A DNA stretch of 64,000 nt from Flavobacterium sp. CBA20B-1 (lineage in GTDB: Bacteria > Bacteroidota > Bacteroidia > Flavobacteriales > Flavobacteriaceae). The notes under the pieces are model-generated. The model saw only the letters and a program-made list of their open reading frames with translations. It did no database searches and was not told the DNA's origin. Both the position numbers and the translations under genes were made by a program. Where the stretch lies: NCBI RefSeq assembly GCF_028473145.1, contig NZ_CP092370.1, forward strand, positions 1,922,001 through 1,986,000. The letters run 5' to 3'. This document shows positions 25,601 to 34,562 of this stretch, in pieces; positions within the stretch are counted from its first letter, which is position 1, and the number at the start of each line of letters is the position of its first letter.

Positions 25601-26279
25601 ATGAATAATAGGTTTTACAGAGTTTTTATACATGAGCTAGGTCATTACGTTACAAATAACCTCTACAGCTATGAAGTAGAAGAATTAAAAAATTTGGGAA
25701 TCAAAAACTTTATTAGGATTTCCCCGTTTTTCAGGAAAAGTTTCAAGGCTATCAAAAAAAATTGCAGTTACAGAAATAGAAATTATAGAATTTTATATTA
25801 TATCATTATATGGATGCGTTTTTGAAACAAATTATAATAATTCTGATGATGTGTTGATATGTTTAGAATGTTCAGGTTATTCTGACCTTGATTCTATACT
25901 ATTTAATTTGAGAAAAAAAGATAAAATGTCAGATAAACACTTGTCGGATTTAGATACAATAATACAAAATCACATAAATACTTTACCTATTGCAAATTTA
26001 AAAGATTGGTTTGATAAGATTGTAAATTCACTAAACGTTGAAAAAATCCAGCTTCTTAATACATCAATTGATGTAGAGGTCGAGTTAAATGAAACTGAAA
26101 AAATGATTAGTAACATATTTAAAGACATAGTTTTAATTGATAATCCAAATCAGAATGATTTTCAAAACAATATTTTGGATATTAAAAATTTCAAGATGTT
26201 AAATGAAATGATTCAATTAGATGAGTTAAAAAAAACAATTCAACCTTATACAGAAATATTGACCAAAAATTTACAATAA
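25601..26279 (+). pseudogene. Small HExxH metalloprotease-like protein, frameshifted
   Basis: From an ATG at 25601 the frame reads MNNRFYRVFIHELGHYVTNN, with an HELGH zinc-binding signature at about residues 10-14. Near 25725 (run CCCCGTTTTTC) the sense frame moves +1 and continues SGKVSRLSKKIAVTEIEIIE and through to TAA at 26277-26279, giving about 225 residues overall. The layout (HExGH, then a conserved Gly/Ser region, then an YGCVFE segment) recalls M41-type zinc peptidases in miniature. The second half alone could start at 25851. Either a young pseudogene or a sequencing error. Confidence 0.6.
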
Positions 26280-26334
26280 CTGTTTAATAAATGATTGTAT
26301 TCTTTAATTATCTCTAAAAAACATCTCTTGAAAA

Positions 26335-27405
26335 TTACTTTTTATCAAAATAATTTGCTGGTAAAACTTCTAAATATGTCAAAAACCAAACACCATTTAG
26401 AGACGTACCATGATCAGGCAAAGATTCAACCATTTTAAACTTTATTCGCCTACCAGGTTGTAATAAATATCTCAAATTTGAAGCGCAAGCATTACACATC
26501 TCTGTATTTAAGCCAAAATGAGGAGATTCAATACTTAATCCCCAATCCTCATCTTCGATCTTTCTAAAATATTTTTTAAATTCCTCAGAACTATTAATAA
26601 TTCTTACTGAAAAGCCTGTAAAATCACTATCTGTTTCAGTTATTACACCATATAAATCTCCATTATCTTCAAACCAATTAGGGCTTAATTTTAAAAAATC
26701 ATTATTAATTAGCATCTGCTTTTTAAAGATATAGAAATCACTAGGTAAGCCATTAGGCGCTGGGGGCAATGCTGATTTGTAACGTTGATTATTTGATTTA
26801 TCCCATCCTTCTTCAATTGCTAGTAACCTTTTCGTTTTAGATGGATGTGTTTGGGAATCATTATCAGAACCGATTAATTTCATTGCTTTTAATGCTTGCT
26901 CTTTTGTTGCTCCCATTTTATATAAAACATAACCACTAAACTTGTCAGCTTCTAATTCTTTTAATGGAGCAGAACCTAAATTATCTTCTGTGTGACCACT
27001 CAAATGATGTCCGATTTCATGTGCCAATATTGATACCGATGTCCAAAATGTATCAGAGTACCATTCAACATCATTAAATAACTTAGAATCGTAAACAATA
27101 ACCCTTTCATTATCTATAATTGTTGCAAAAGCATTATTAATATAATCAGCTCTGTAAACCTTAAAATTATTAGGCAAACCAGAATAAGATACAATGTTTT
27201 CAACTATTTGATTTACTCTATCTTCCGCCGGGAGAAAATTTTTTTCAATTTCAACCAAACTAGTATAACCACACCCTTTAACTTTGGATTGGACTACTAC
27301 TTCTGAAGTATTTGTAGTTTCACTATTTATTCCTTCTTTGGATTCTTGCTTACAACTTAAGAATATAAAGCTTGTAAGTAATAGACAGAATATATTGTTT
27401 TTCAT
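26335..27405 (-). CDS. M48-like metallopeptidase lipoprotein
   Basis: 356 aa. The SPII signal ends FIFLSC (Cys18). The zinc site is HEIGHHLSGH near residue 130, with the third ligand in KELEADKFSGYVLY about 25 residues later, the HExxH...ExxxD arrangement of M48 peptidases. A C-terminal beta-rich half of unknown role follows. Likely periplasmic, attached to a membrane. It lies 12 bp after the symporter gene on the same strand, so probably co-transcribed. Confidence 0.82.
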   Translation of the reverse strand: MKNNIFCLLLTSFIFLSCKQESKEGINSETTNTSEVVVQSKVKGCGYTSLVEIEKNFLPAEDRVNQIVENIVSYSGLPNNFKVYRADYINNAFATIIDNERVIVYDSKLFNDVEWYSDTFWTSVSILAHEIGHHLSGHTEDNLGSAPLKELEADKFSGYVLYKMGATKEQALKAMKLIGSDNDSQTHPSKTKRLLAIEEGWDKSNNQRYKSALPPAPNGLPSDFYIFKKQMLINNDFLKLSPNWFEDNGDLYGVITETDSDFTGFSVRIINSSEEFKKYFRKIEDEDWGLSIESPHFGLNTEMCNACASNLRYLLQPGRRIKFKMVESLPDHGTSLNGVWFLTYLEVLPANYFDKK

Positions 27406-27417
27406 ATAATGTTCAAT

Positions 27418-28854
27418 CTAAAACTCATCCAACGTTTCATCTGTCAATCGGTACGGAGCTTCTTCGTCAAATTCTTTTTCCCACTTGGCAATTACAACCG
27501 TTGCCAAACAGTTACCGATAACGTTTACAGATGTTCGTGCCATATCCATTAATTCATCAATCCCTAAAATAGCGGCAATGATGAATACCGGCAATCCAAA
27601 TTGTTCGGCAGTGGCAATTAACACAATCAATGAAGCACGTGGAACGGCTGCTACTCCTTTTGATGTGATCATTAACGTAAAGGCAATTCCTATTTGCTGC
27701 CCAATATCTAAATTCATACCTGCGGCTTGTGCCACAAATATTGATGCCAATGACAGATACAGCGATGTTCCATCTAAGTTAAAACTGTAACCCGTAGGTA
27801 TTACAAACGATACAATTTTTCGTGGCACACCAAACTTTTCCATGGCACTCATGGCTTTTGGCAAAGCAGCATCGGAACTTGTGGTGGCAAACGCAATAGA
27901 AACGGGTTCTTTTACGGCTGCAATAAACTTTTTTATAGGTATTTTTAAATAGAGCATCACAGGCACAAAAACAAGCAACATAAAAAGAAGCAGTGCCAAA
28001 TAAAGCGAACCTAAAAGCATGAATAGGTTTTTAAGTATATCTACGCCTAAATGCCCAACCGTGTATGCCATTGCTGCTCCTACACCTATTGGTGCAAAAT
28101 ACATAATGAGGTTGGTGAATTTAAACATGGTTTCTGACAAGCTTTCAGTGAAATCAACCAAAGGTTTACGCTTTTTTTCTTCAACCATTGCTAAGCCAAT
28201 TCCAAAAATAACCGAAAAAACTACTACTTGCAGCACCTGGTTTTCATACATAGATTTCACGACGTTTTCTGGAAATAAATCGTAAATAAAATGTGCGAAT
28301 TTGTATATACCATGCACATTTTCTGGTAAATGTTCTAAAGCAGTATCGGGTGCTTTTGTTGCCGGAAGTTCTTCTTGAGGCATGCTTTGCAAATCGATCC
28401 CCTCACCTGCTTTGGTAATATTAATCACTGCCAACCCAATAAAAATGGCGCATGATGTGGCACAAAAGAAATAAAGCATTGATTTCCATGCCATTCTTCC
28501 CACTTGTTTTAAATCGGAATGTCCTGCTATTCCATACACCAATGTTGCAAAAATAATAGGAGCTACAATTGTTTTCACCAATTTTATAAATCCTTTGCTC
28601 AATGGCTGTAAGGCTACTGCTGCATTAGGAAAATCTATTCCAATAAAAACCCCTAAAATCATACATGTTATAATCCATGTGGTGAGGTTTTTTCTTGCAA
28701 AACCATTTAATATCAGCATAAGAGCTACTATCCAACGAACAGCAATCATAAAGCTGGACGAAATGGCTAAAATATCAAATTCGTATAAAAAAGTAATAAT
28801 TATTGCTAGCGTTACAAAAACTGTAGTTAATATTCCTAATTTGCTTTTAAACAT
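27418..28854 (-). CDS. Dicarboxylate/amino acid:cation symporter (DAACS family)
   Basis: 478 aa, polytopic. Family signatures: SFVIPTGYSFNLDGTSLYLS near residue 345 (re-entrant loop HP1/TM7 region) and GIDELMDMARTSVNVIGNC near 435, which carries the TM8 substrate-binding Asp/Arg/Asn. It imports C4-dicarboxylates or glutamate/aspartate with Na+ or H+. A -7 element TATATTTG is at 28880-28887 on the minus strand. The first 60 residues form an extra pair of helices compared with the shortest family members. Confidence 0.92.
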   Translation of the reverse strand: MFKSKLGILTTVFVTLAIIITFLYEFDILAISSSFMIAVRWIVALMLILNGFARKNLTTWIITCMILGVFIGIDFPNAAVALQPLSKGFIKLVKTIVAPIIFATLVYGIAGHSDLKQVGRMAWKSMLYFFCATSCAIFIGLAVINITKAGEGIDLQSMPQEELPATKAPDTALEHLPENVHGIYKFAHFIYDLFPENVVKSMYENQVLQVVVFSVIFGIGLAMVEEKKRKPLVDFTESLSETMFKFTNLIMYFAPIGVGAAMAYTVGHLGVDILKNLFMLLGSLYLALLLFMLLVFVPVMLYLKIPIKKFIAAVKEPVSIAFATTSSDAALPKAMSAMEKFGVPRKIVSFVIPTGYSFNLDGTSLYLSLASIFVAQAAGMNLDIGQQIGIAFTLMITSKGVAAVPRASLIVLIATAEQFGLPVFIIAAILGIDELMDMARTSVNVIGNCLATVVIAKWEKEFDEEAPYRLTDETLDEF

Positions 28855-28879
28855 GTGTGTTTGGTAAAATATTGAAAAG

Positions 28880-28887
28880 CAAATATA
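28880..28887 (-). promoter_or_regulatory. -7 promoter element of the symporter gene
   Basis: TATATTTG on the minus strand, 25 bp before the ATG. Confidence 0.5.
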
Positions 28888-29012
28888 AATAGATTTTTTG
28901 GGGTTATTAATCTACAAGCGATTAAATTTTAACCGGTTGTTAACAGCTTTTTAAAAAAAATTGCGTAACTTTAATTCTAAATAAATCATTAATTAAAAAA
29001 ATAAAATTTGTT

Positions 29013-29393
29013 ATGGGAAAAACAGGAAACACATTAGTAGCGATTTTAGCAGGTGCAGCAGTTGGCGCTGTTGCAGGCGTTTTATTGGCACCTGAGCAAG
29101 GTGAAAAAACGAGAAAGAAAATCTCTGACGGATTCAAATCAGGAACAGACGATTTGAATTGCAAAATGGATGAATTGAAAAATCAAGTGAAGAGTTTAAT
29201 TTCTTCTAGAAAAGGAGATTTTGAATCGTCGTTCAATTCTTTATTAAACAAAGCTGATGACAAAAAAGAAGATGTTATTGCTAGTTTAGAGCGCAAGTTG
29301 GCTGAATTAAAAGGACAAGCTTCTAATGCAGTTGATAAGGCAAAAGATATGACTAACAAGGCTGCAGACAATATCAAGTCTGAATTAAAGTAA
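29013..29393 (+). CDS. YtxH domain-containing protein
   Basis: 126 aa. One N-terminal membrane helix of small residues (AILAGAAVGAVAGVLLAPEQ), immediately followed by GEKTRKKISDGFKS, the YtxH signature; the rest is an amphipathic, apolipoprotein-like helix rich in Lys, Asp and Ala (e.g. NAVDKAKDMTNKAADNIKSE). YtxH proteins are envelope or general-stress proteins of unknown mechanism. First gene of a three-gene unit. Confidence 0.88.
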   Translation: MGKTGNTLVAILAGAAVGAVAGVLLAPEQGEKTRKKISDGFKSGTDDLNCKMDELKNQVKSLISSRKGDFESSFNSLLNKADDKKEDVIASLERKLAELKGQASNAVDKAKDMTNKAADNIKSELK

Positions 29394-29396
29394 TTT

Positions 29397-29747
29397 ATGG
29401 GTTTGAGTGAAGAACTAAAAAATAATCTTCATGAAATAAAGTCTGAAGCGAAAGCTTACTTAGAAACCAATATCGATTATTATTCGTTGTTAGGTTTCAA
29501 AGTATCAGCAAAAGCTACAGGCTTTATTTTAAAAATTTTTGCTTTAAGTTTATTTGCTGTTTTATCACTGTTTTTCTTGTCATTTGCTGCAGCATTTGCC
29601 ATTGGAAAAGCTTTAGACAGCAACACATTTGGTTTTTTAATTGTAGGAGGATTCTATATTTTGGTTGCAATTATAATTTATAATCTTCGCAAATCAATTA
29701 TTGATATTCCTGTTCTTAAAAAATTTTCTAAAATCTTTTTTGACTAG
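29397..29747 (+). CDS. Holin-X-like / DUF1469-type membrane protein
   Basis: 116 aa. An N-terminal amphipathic helix (ELKNNLHEIKSEAKAYLETN) and two adjacent membrane helices (about residues 45-72 and 78-97). This layout matches the phage-holin-like family that accompanies YtxH genes in many bacteria. It starts 3 bp after the YtxH stop. Function unknown; no sign of a phage here. Confidence 0.78.
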   Translation: MGLSEELKNNLHEIKSEAKAYLETNIDYYSLLGFKVSAKATGFILKIFALSLFAVLSLFFLSFAAAFAIGKALDSNTFGFLIVGGFYILVAIIIYNLRKSIIDIPVLKKFSKIFFD

Positions 29748-29752
29748 TGCTT

Positions 29753-30001
29753 ATGAAAACAAAATACACCTCATACGAAGAAGTTAACAAAGAACTAGAG
29801 ATTCTTAAACTTGAACGCGAAATCAGCATTCGGAAGATTGGAGTTAATGCAGAAAATACTTTAGAACTTTTTTCGCCTAATCGATTAATTACGCAAGGTT
29901 TAACTTCACTTGGCAATTCGGTTAAGCATTCTAAAGGCATTAAAACCTTAGTTTTATCAACAGTTTTTAAATTTTTATTCAACAAGATATTAAAAAAATA
30001 A
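29753..30001 (+). CDS. Small conserved protein of the YtxH cluster (DUF6327-like)
   Basis: 82 aa from the ATG at 29753 (a GTG 6 bp earlier is possible). It starts MKTKYTSYEEVNKELEILKL, a charged helix, and ends with a weakly hydrophobic LSTVFKFLFNKILKK. I believe this family is named DUF6327, not certain. Third gene of the envelope-stress-like unit, ending in a terminator shared with the convergent band-7 gene. Confidence 0.7.
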   Translation: MKTKYTSYEEVNKELEILKLEREISIRKIGVNAENTLELFSPNRLITQGLTSLGNSVKHSKGIKTLVLSTVFKFLFNKILKK

Positions 30002-30028
30002 CACCGCTACTCAGCGGTGTTATTTTTT
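29995..30028. terminator. Bidirectional terminator
   Basis: AACACCGCT / AGCGGTGTT stem with flanking A and T runs; it contains the stop region of both convergent genes. Confidence 0.9.
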
Positions 30029-31013
30029 ACTCTTCTGTAGAGGATTTAGAAGGAAAATCTGTCTGTGGGGGAAGATTTCTTTTTGGTTTATAATCTTTAT
30101 CTTTCATTGACGATTTCTTCATTGCTTCGCCTACTTGGTTACTTGCCGTGAATGATGCCACCATATTGTTGAGCATATCACTACCCGCTTGTGGCGAATT
30201 AGGCAATAAGATAAGGTTTGAATTGTTTTCTGCACCAATTGATTGTAAGGTATCATAATGTTGCGTTACCACAATTAAAGCCGATGCTTCTTGCGAATTG
30301 ATTCCTACTCTGTTCAATACATCAACCGACTCTACCAAACCACGGGCAATTTCGCGGCGCTGATCTGCAATACCTTGTCCTTGCAAACGTTTCGATTCTG
30401 CTTCTGCTTTTGCTTTTGCAACAATTCTAATACGCTCTGCTTCTCCTTCATATTCGGCAGCTGTTTTCTCACGATCGGCAGCATTAATGCGGTTCATTGC
30501 ATGTTTCACTTGCACATCCGGATCAATATCGGTGATCAACGTATTAATGATATCATAACCATAAGTTACCATGGCATCGTTCAATTCGCGTTTAACAGCT
30601 ATTGCGATATCATCCTTACGCTCAAAAACGTCGTCTAATTTTAATTTTGGAACTTCAGCACGTACCACATCAAAAACATATGAGGTGATTTGATCATGCG
30701 GATATTCTAATTTATAAAAAGCTTCGTACACGCGTTCCTGTACCACCTTAAATTGTACCGAAACCTTCATTTTCACAAACACATTGTCTTTTGTTTTGGT
30801 TTCAATAATCACGTCTAATTGTTGAATGCGCAAATTGAGCCGACCTGCAACGCGGTCAACAACCGGGATTTTCATTTGTAAACCCGAATTTCGGATAGAT
30901 TGGTATTTTCCGAAACGTTCTATAATCACAGCCGTTTGCTGTTTTACAGTAAATAAGGAAGATGCAATTATAAAAATAATTACAGCAACAATAATGTAAA
31001 GTGTAAAATCCAT
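30027..31013 (-). CDS. SPFH/band 7 (stomatin-like, slipin) protein
   Basis: 328 aa. An N-terminal membrane anchor (residues 4-22) is followed by the stomatin core (TAVIIERFGKYQSIRNSGLQ, then LNLRIQQLDVIIETKTKDNV, DVVRAEVPKLKLDDVFERKD) and a long Ala/Glu coiled coil (AAEYEGEAERIRIVAKAKAE), ending in a polar tail. Band-7 proteins form ring-like membrane scaffolds and often partner with NfeD proteases; no nfeD is in this window. Confidence 0.93.
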   Translation of the reverse strand: MDFTLYIIVAVIIFIIASSLFTVKQQTAVIIERFGKYQSIRNSGLQMKIPVVDRVAGRLNLRIQQLDVIIETKTKDNVFVKMKVSVQFKVVQERVYEAFYKLEYPHDQITSYVFDVVRAEVPKLKLDDVFERKDDIAIAVKRELNDAMVTYGYDIINTLITDIDPDVQVKHAMNRINAADREKTAAEYEGEAERIRIVAKAKAEAESKRLQGQGIADQRREIARGLVESVDVLNRVGINSQEASALIVVTQHYDTLQSIGAENNSNLILLPNSPQAGSDMLNNMVASFTASNQVGEAMKKSSMKDKDYKPKRNLPPQTDFPSKSSTEE

Positions 31014-31039
31014 TTTGAATTGTTTTTTTGGGAAGATAT

Positions 31040-31066
31040 AAAAAAAACCTCTTTTTTCAAAGAGGT
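31040..31066 (-). terminator. Terminator of the lipocalin-like lipoprotein gene
   Basis: ACCTCTTT / AAAGAGGT stem followed on the minus strand by eight Ts. Confidence 0.85.
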
Positions 31067-31073
31067 ATAATTG

Positions 31074-31556
31074 CTATTTTTTAACAAAAGATAATTTAAC
31101 GGTTCCCCCTTCTAAAAGGCTTAAATATTGTTCATAATCTGGAAATTGAGCTTTTATAATCGGTATATAAGCCGAAATATCACTTTGTATTTCCATTGAT
31201 GTATCGGTTTGTGCAGTAATTGTTCCGTTTATTTGATAGCCCAAAACGTTTAGTGAAACATTGTTTCCGCTTTGTTGAAAAGCATTTGCATATTCTGTAA
31301 CCGTACAATTTGCTGTTTCGTGTCTAAAAAACACCGCACTGCTGGTTGCAGTAAACTCTAAATAGTCTTTTGGACAGCTTTCTGTGTGTGGATAATCTAA
31401 GGTATATAAAGGAGCTATTTTTACCAATTGAATGGTTGTTGGTTCCCATTTACCTTGAGTACTGCTCACTGGTGGATCTTCTTTTTTATCATCGGATCCG
31501 CAAGAAGCAAAAAGAATGACCGAAGCAGCTATAAAAAGAAAAAGGATTTTTTTCAT
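31074..31556 (-). CDS. Lipocalin-like lipoprotein
   Basis: 160 aa. SPII signal ends LFASC (Cys19). The mature start QGKWEPTTIQLV and the end GGTVKLSFVKK with intervening beta strands are typical of the lipocalin-like lipoproteins of Flavobacteriia. Two cysteines (ESCPKDYLEF and TANCTV) may form a disulfide. Single-gene unit. Confidence 0.75.
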   Translation of the reverse strand: MKKILFLFIAASVILFASCGSDDKKEDPPVSSTQGKWEPTTIQLVKIAPLYTLDYPHTESCPKDYLEFTATSSAVFFRHETANCTVTEYANAFQQSGNNVSLNVLGYQINGTITAQTDTSMEIQSDISAYIPIIKAQFPDYEQYLSLLEGGTVKLSFVKK

Positions 31557-31759
31557 AATTTACTGATTTATATTGAAGTAACTAAGGTAACAAAAAAAAT
31601 CCCATTTTTAGGGAATGGGATTTAGAAAAATTTAGAAAAAAATTGTTGTTGTTGATATGAAAAAAATATCATAATGTAATTAACACTTGGGCATTAGTTA
31701 ATCACATTTCAAAGATAGAACTAATATTTTAATTACAAAATACAAAAGTGTTAAAATTA

Positions 31760-33274
31760 TTATTTTTTAAAATTATTGATGGCATTGTGCAATCTTTGAA
31801 CAGCTTCTTCTTTACCTAACAAGGAAATAATTTCAAACAAATCAGGACCTTTCATGGCTCCAACCATCGCTATACGAAGAGGTTGCATAATTTTGCCCAT
31901 TCCTAATTCGTTTTCCTGAATCCAATTTTTCACAGCCGTTTCAATTTCTTTTGCTTCAAAAAATTTAACATTTTCTATCACAGAAATAATTTGTTGCATG
32001 AAGTCAGAAGTATCTTCTTTCCAATTTTTAGCTGCTTTTTCTTCGTATTTTTTAGGTGTAACAAAGAAAAAATCGCTTAAATGAAACAGGTCAGTAGTTA
32101 AATTTGCACGATCTTTAATTAATCCAATGATTTTTTCGATTTTATGATCGTCAACTACAATTTGTTTTTCGTTTAAAACCGTTTTTAAATAAGGCAATAA
32201 GTCTGCGTTTTCTTTTTCAATGAGGTATTGATGGTTGAACCATTTGTTTTTTTCAGGATCAAACTTTGCACCCGATTTATTTACACGCGATAAATCAAAC
32301 AATTTGATTAATTCATCCATTGAAAATAATTCTTTGTCGGTGCCATCGTTCCAACCTAAAAGTGCTAAAAAATTCACAACTGCTTCCGGAAAGAAACCTT
32401 GTTCCCGATATCCCATTGATTTTTCGCCAGAAGCTGTTTCCCAATCTAACGGAAAAACAGGGAATCCCAATTTATCGCCATCTCGCTTAGATAATTTGCC
32501 GTTTCCTACGGGCTTTAATATCAATGGTAAATGTGCAAATTCGGGTGCATCCCATCCAAAAGAACGATACAATAAGTAATGCAATGGCAAAGAAGGCAAC
32601 CATTCTTCTCCTCGAATCACATGTGATGTTTGTTGCAAATGATCATCCACAATATTGGCCAAATGGTACGTGGGCATACCGTCAGATTTATAAAGCACTT
32701 TATCGTCTAGCAAACCGGTATCAAAAGTAACTTCTCCCCGAATCATATCGTTTAAAGTTAATTTTTCATCGATGGGCATTTTAAAACGAATCACATACGG
32801 ATCGTTGTTAAACAATCGTGCTTCTAATTCTTCATTGGTCATATTCAGCGAAGTGTTTAAAGTTTCGCGAACCGAATGATTATAAATGAAAGTGTTACCG
32901 TTTGTTTCGGCATTTTTTCTAAGGGCGTCCAATTCCTCAGAAGTATCAAAAGCATAATAAGCAAAACCTTTATGAACTAAATCAAGTGCATATTGTTGGT
33001 ATAAATCTTTGCGATCGCTTTGGCGATAAGGTCCAAATTGTTCGTTTACGCCTACGGTTTCATCGGGTTCAATTCCCAACCATTTTAAAGCTTCAAAAAT
33101 ATATGCTTCCGCACCTGGCACAAACCTGCTTTGATCGGTATCTTCTATCCGCACATAAAAAACACCTTGGTTTTTCTTGGCAAATAAATAATTAAATAGC
33201 GCAGTTCGCACACCGCCTATATGCAGCGGACCGGTGGGACTTGGGGCAAATCGAACACGTACTGGTTTTGTCAT
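31760..33274 (-). CDS. gltX: Glutamyl-tRNA synthetase
   Basis: 504 aa from the ATG at 33274 (MTKPVRVRFAPSPTGPLHIG). Class I synthetase that charges tRNA-Glu. HIGH counterpart LHIGG at residues 17-21, KMSKS counterpart LSKRDGDKLGF near 265, and a C-terminal helical anticodon-binding region. A further in-frame ATG at 33295 lies within the -7 element, so it cannot be in the normal mRNA; the start at 33274 is chosen for this reason. Confidence 0.96.
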   Translation of the reverse strand: MTKPVRVRFAPSPTGPLHIGGVRTALFNYLFAKKNQGVFYVRIEDTDQSRFVPGAEAYIFEALKWLGIEPDETVGVNEQFGPYRQSDRKDLYQQYALDLVHKGFAYYAFDTSEELDALRKNAETNGNTFIYNHSVRETLNTSLNMTNEELEARLFNNDPYVIRFKMPIDEKLTLNDMIRGEVTFDTGLLDDKVLYKSDGMPTYHLANIVDDHLQQTSHVIRGEEWLPSLPLHYLLYRSFGWDAPEFAHLPLILKPVGNGKLSKRDGDKLGFPVFPLDWETASGEKSMGYREQGFFPEAVVNFLALLGWNDGTDKELFSMDELIKLFDLSRVNKSGAKFDPEKNKWFNHQYLIEKENADLLPYLKTVLNEKQIVVDDHKIEKIIGLIKDRANLTTDLFHLSDFFFVTPKKYEEKAAKNWKEDTSDFMQQIISVIENVKFFEAKEIETAVKNWIQENELGMGKIMQPLRIAMVGAMKGPDLFEIISLLGKEEAVQRLHNAINNFKK

Positions 33275-33292
33275 CTTCTTCGTAATTTTTTC

Positions 33293-33300
33293 CAAAGATA
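33293..33300 (-). promoter_or_regulatory. -7 promoter element of gltX
   Basis: TATCTTTG on the minus strand, 18 bp before the chosen ATG. Confidence 0.6.
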
Positions 33301-33315
33301 AAAAGTTGTTGGCGT

Positions 33316-33608
33316 TTATTGGTACATGTTTTTTGTTTTTATTCGTAGCTTTAAGAAAAAAATTTCATTTTCAGACTTCCTTCTCGGCTCTAAAACTTGT
33401 TCAATTCCCCATTGGCTTAGCATACTGAAAAGTGGTCGTAAACTTTCGCCTTTTTCCGTCAAGGTGTAAATTCCTTTCGGTGGTACTTGTGCAAACACTT
33501 CACGGTGTAAGAAGAATTTTAATTTGCTACACTTCACTCCATCGGCACATTCGTTGACGAAGTGGTTGCTCGCCATAGCCTTTCGAGGTTAAACGCGAAG
33601 CACTGCTA
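33316..33608 (-). pseudogene. Chimeric remnant: ompA-type fragment joined to an HxlR-type regulator fragment
   Basis: An 86-aa frame reads MASNHFVNECADGVKCS, matching the end of the OmpA-family protein at 34691, then HREVFAQVPPKGIYTLTEKG, the wing of an HxlR-family winged-helix repressor. The DNA at 33526-33608 resembles 34743-34825 (shared CATCGGCACATTCGTTGAC and CGCCATAGCCTTTCGAGGTT). The regulator lacks its N-terminal half and recognition helix. It is a recombination scar, not a working gene. Confidence 0.7.
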
Positions 33609-33617
33609 TCAATAAAT

Positions 33618-33655
33618 TAAAAACCGCATCAAATATAAAACTGATGCGGTTTTTT
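33618..33655. terminator. Terminator hairpin below the first HTH module
   Basis: AAACCGCATCA / TGATGCGGTTT stem (11 bp) with T-rich sequence on both sides. Confidence 0.85.
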
Positions 33656-33702
33656 GTTACCAAAAAAAGCTTAATAATAGTAGTAATCAAAAGTATTGAA
33701 AG

Positions 33703-34062
33703 CTAGAAAGTATTTAAGTGAGCTGCAAATACTTTTCGCCAGTTTTTTATAGTATTTATACTCAATTTAAAGTGGGCAGCAAGTTCCTTATTATTTATTT
33801 TTTCTTTGTGCTGGTACTTTAGAATGCGGAGTATAGTCTGTTTGTCATATGCTTTATAACGCTGTTCAGAAAAATGCTGTTCTGTTCTATTGTTATTAAA
33901 CAATAACTCGTTCAACTCTATAACTTCCAATGATGTAAGTATATCTTTTTCTCCAAAAAAATCAAATTCCTTTAATCTTTCAGGAAATCTCTTAGTAATT
34001 AAATCCTGATATATCTTACTATAATTGGGTTTTGAGATTACTTCTTGTGTTTTCTTAACCAT
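33703..34062 (-). CDS. HTH protein, second gene of HTH module 1
   Basis: 119 aa. N-terminal PNYSKIYQDLITKRFPERLK, a middle LTSLEVIELNELLFNN and a C-terminal helix-turn-helix (LRILKYQHKEKINNKELAAHFKLSINTIKNWRK). It is paralogous, residue for residue in pattern, to the 117-aa protein at 44499 (SLDVIKINDMFF, QILNYQEKHGLNNSEISKMF). The family is common in Flavobacteriia and is sometimes labelled transposase because of its HTH, but no catalytic domain is present. It overlaps the gene upstream by 25 bp. Confidence 0.75.
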   Translation of the reverse strand: MVKKTQEVISKPNYSKIYQDLITKRFPERLKEFDFFGEKDILTSLEVIELNELLFNNNRTEQHFSEQRYKAYDKQTILRILKYQHKEKINNKELAAHFKLSINTIKNWRKVFAAHLNTF

Positions 34063-34470
34063 TTGAACAATGTTGTTTTTGGAATTCTATAATCTTTAAT
34101 GATTTCTGCTGGTGTTTTTTGCTCCGTTTCTACTAAATCAATTATAAACTCAATAAGTTCTCTTGTATATACGTTTTTATTAAAAATTGGAAGAACTTTT
34201 GTCTTTCTATTATTTTCTTTGTAATTAATACTTGCAGGCGGTGCATACAATACCATATGATTAGAATAAATTCTAAAAAAAGTCATACTTTAATAGCTTT
34301 GATACCTTTAGAAGTGTTTCTGTGTTAATACTACAACTTCTATAAATTTCTAAAACATCTTGTTCTTTTAATTTAAGAAAATTACAAATCCGTTCCGTTG
34401 AAATATTTAATTCATTTAGACGCGCTTCTATAAGCTGACCTATAATTATATTCTTAAAATTGAATTTCAT
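34038..34470 (-). pseudogene. HTH protein, first gene of HTH module 1, split at a T7 run
   Basis: Two frames together equal the 142-aa protein at 44822: from ATG at 34470 a 65-aa frame ends KLLKYDFF and stop; from 34286 an 82-aa frame begins MTFFRIYSNHMVLYAPP and ends in an HTH (ELIEFIIDLVETEQKTPAEI, DYRIPKTTLFKWLRKHKK). The join is GAC followed by seven Ts and AGA; with six Ts the protein would be continuous, as in the intact copy. It may be a pseudogene, a sequencing error, or a +1 frameshift site (UUU UAG) that still yields full protein. Confidence 0.65.
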
Positions 34471-34562
34471 TAAAATATAGTATGGTATTCTATAATCTTA
34501 AACACTAAAAAAACAATCTCTTTTTTATTTTATTGAAAAAATATACAATTCATCTGTTTAAA

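Noticed and set aside
29397..29747. Holin-like protein as a sign of a prophage
   Set aside because: No phage structural, lysis or integration genes are near; the YtxH/holin-like/third gene group is a common chromosomal cluster.
33275..33295. Upstream ATG of gltX
   Set aside because: It falls inside the -7 element; the next ATG gives the conserved N-terminus.
33316..33576. 86-aa frame as a working HxlR regulator
   Set aside because: Lacks the N-terminal helices and recognition helix, and its first 17 residues come from an ompA copy.
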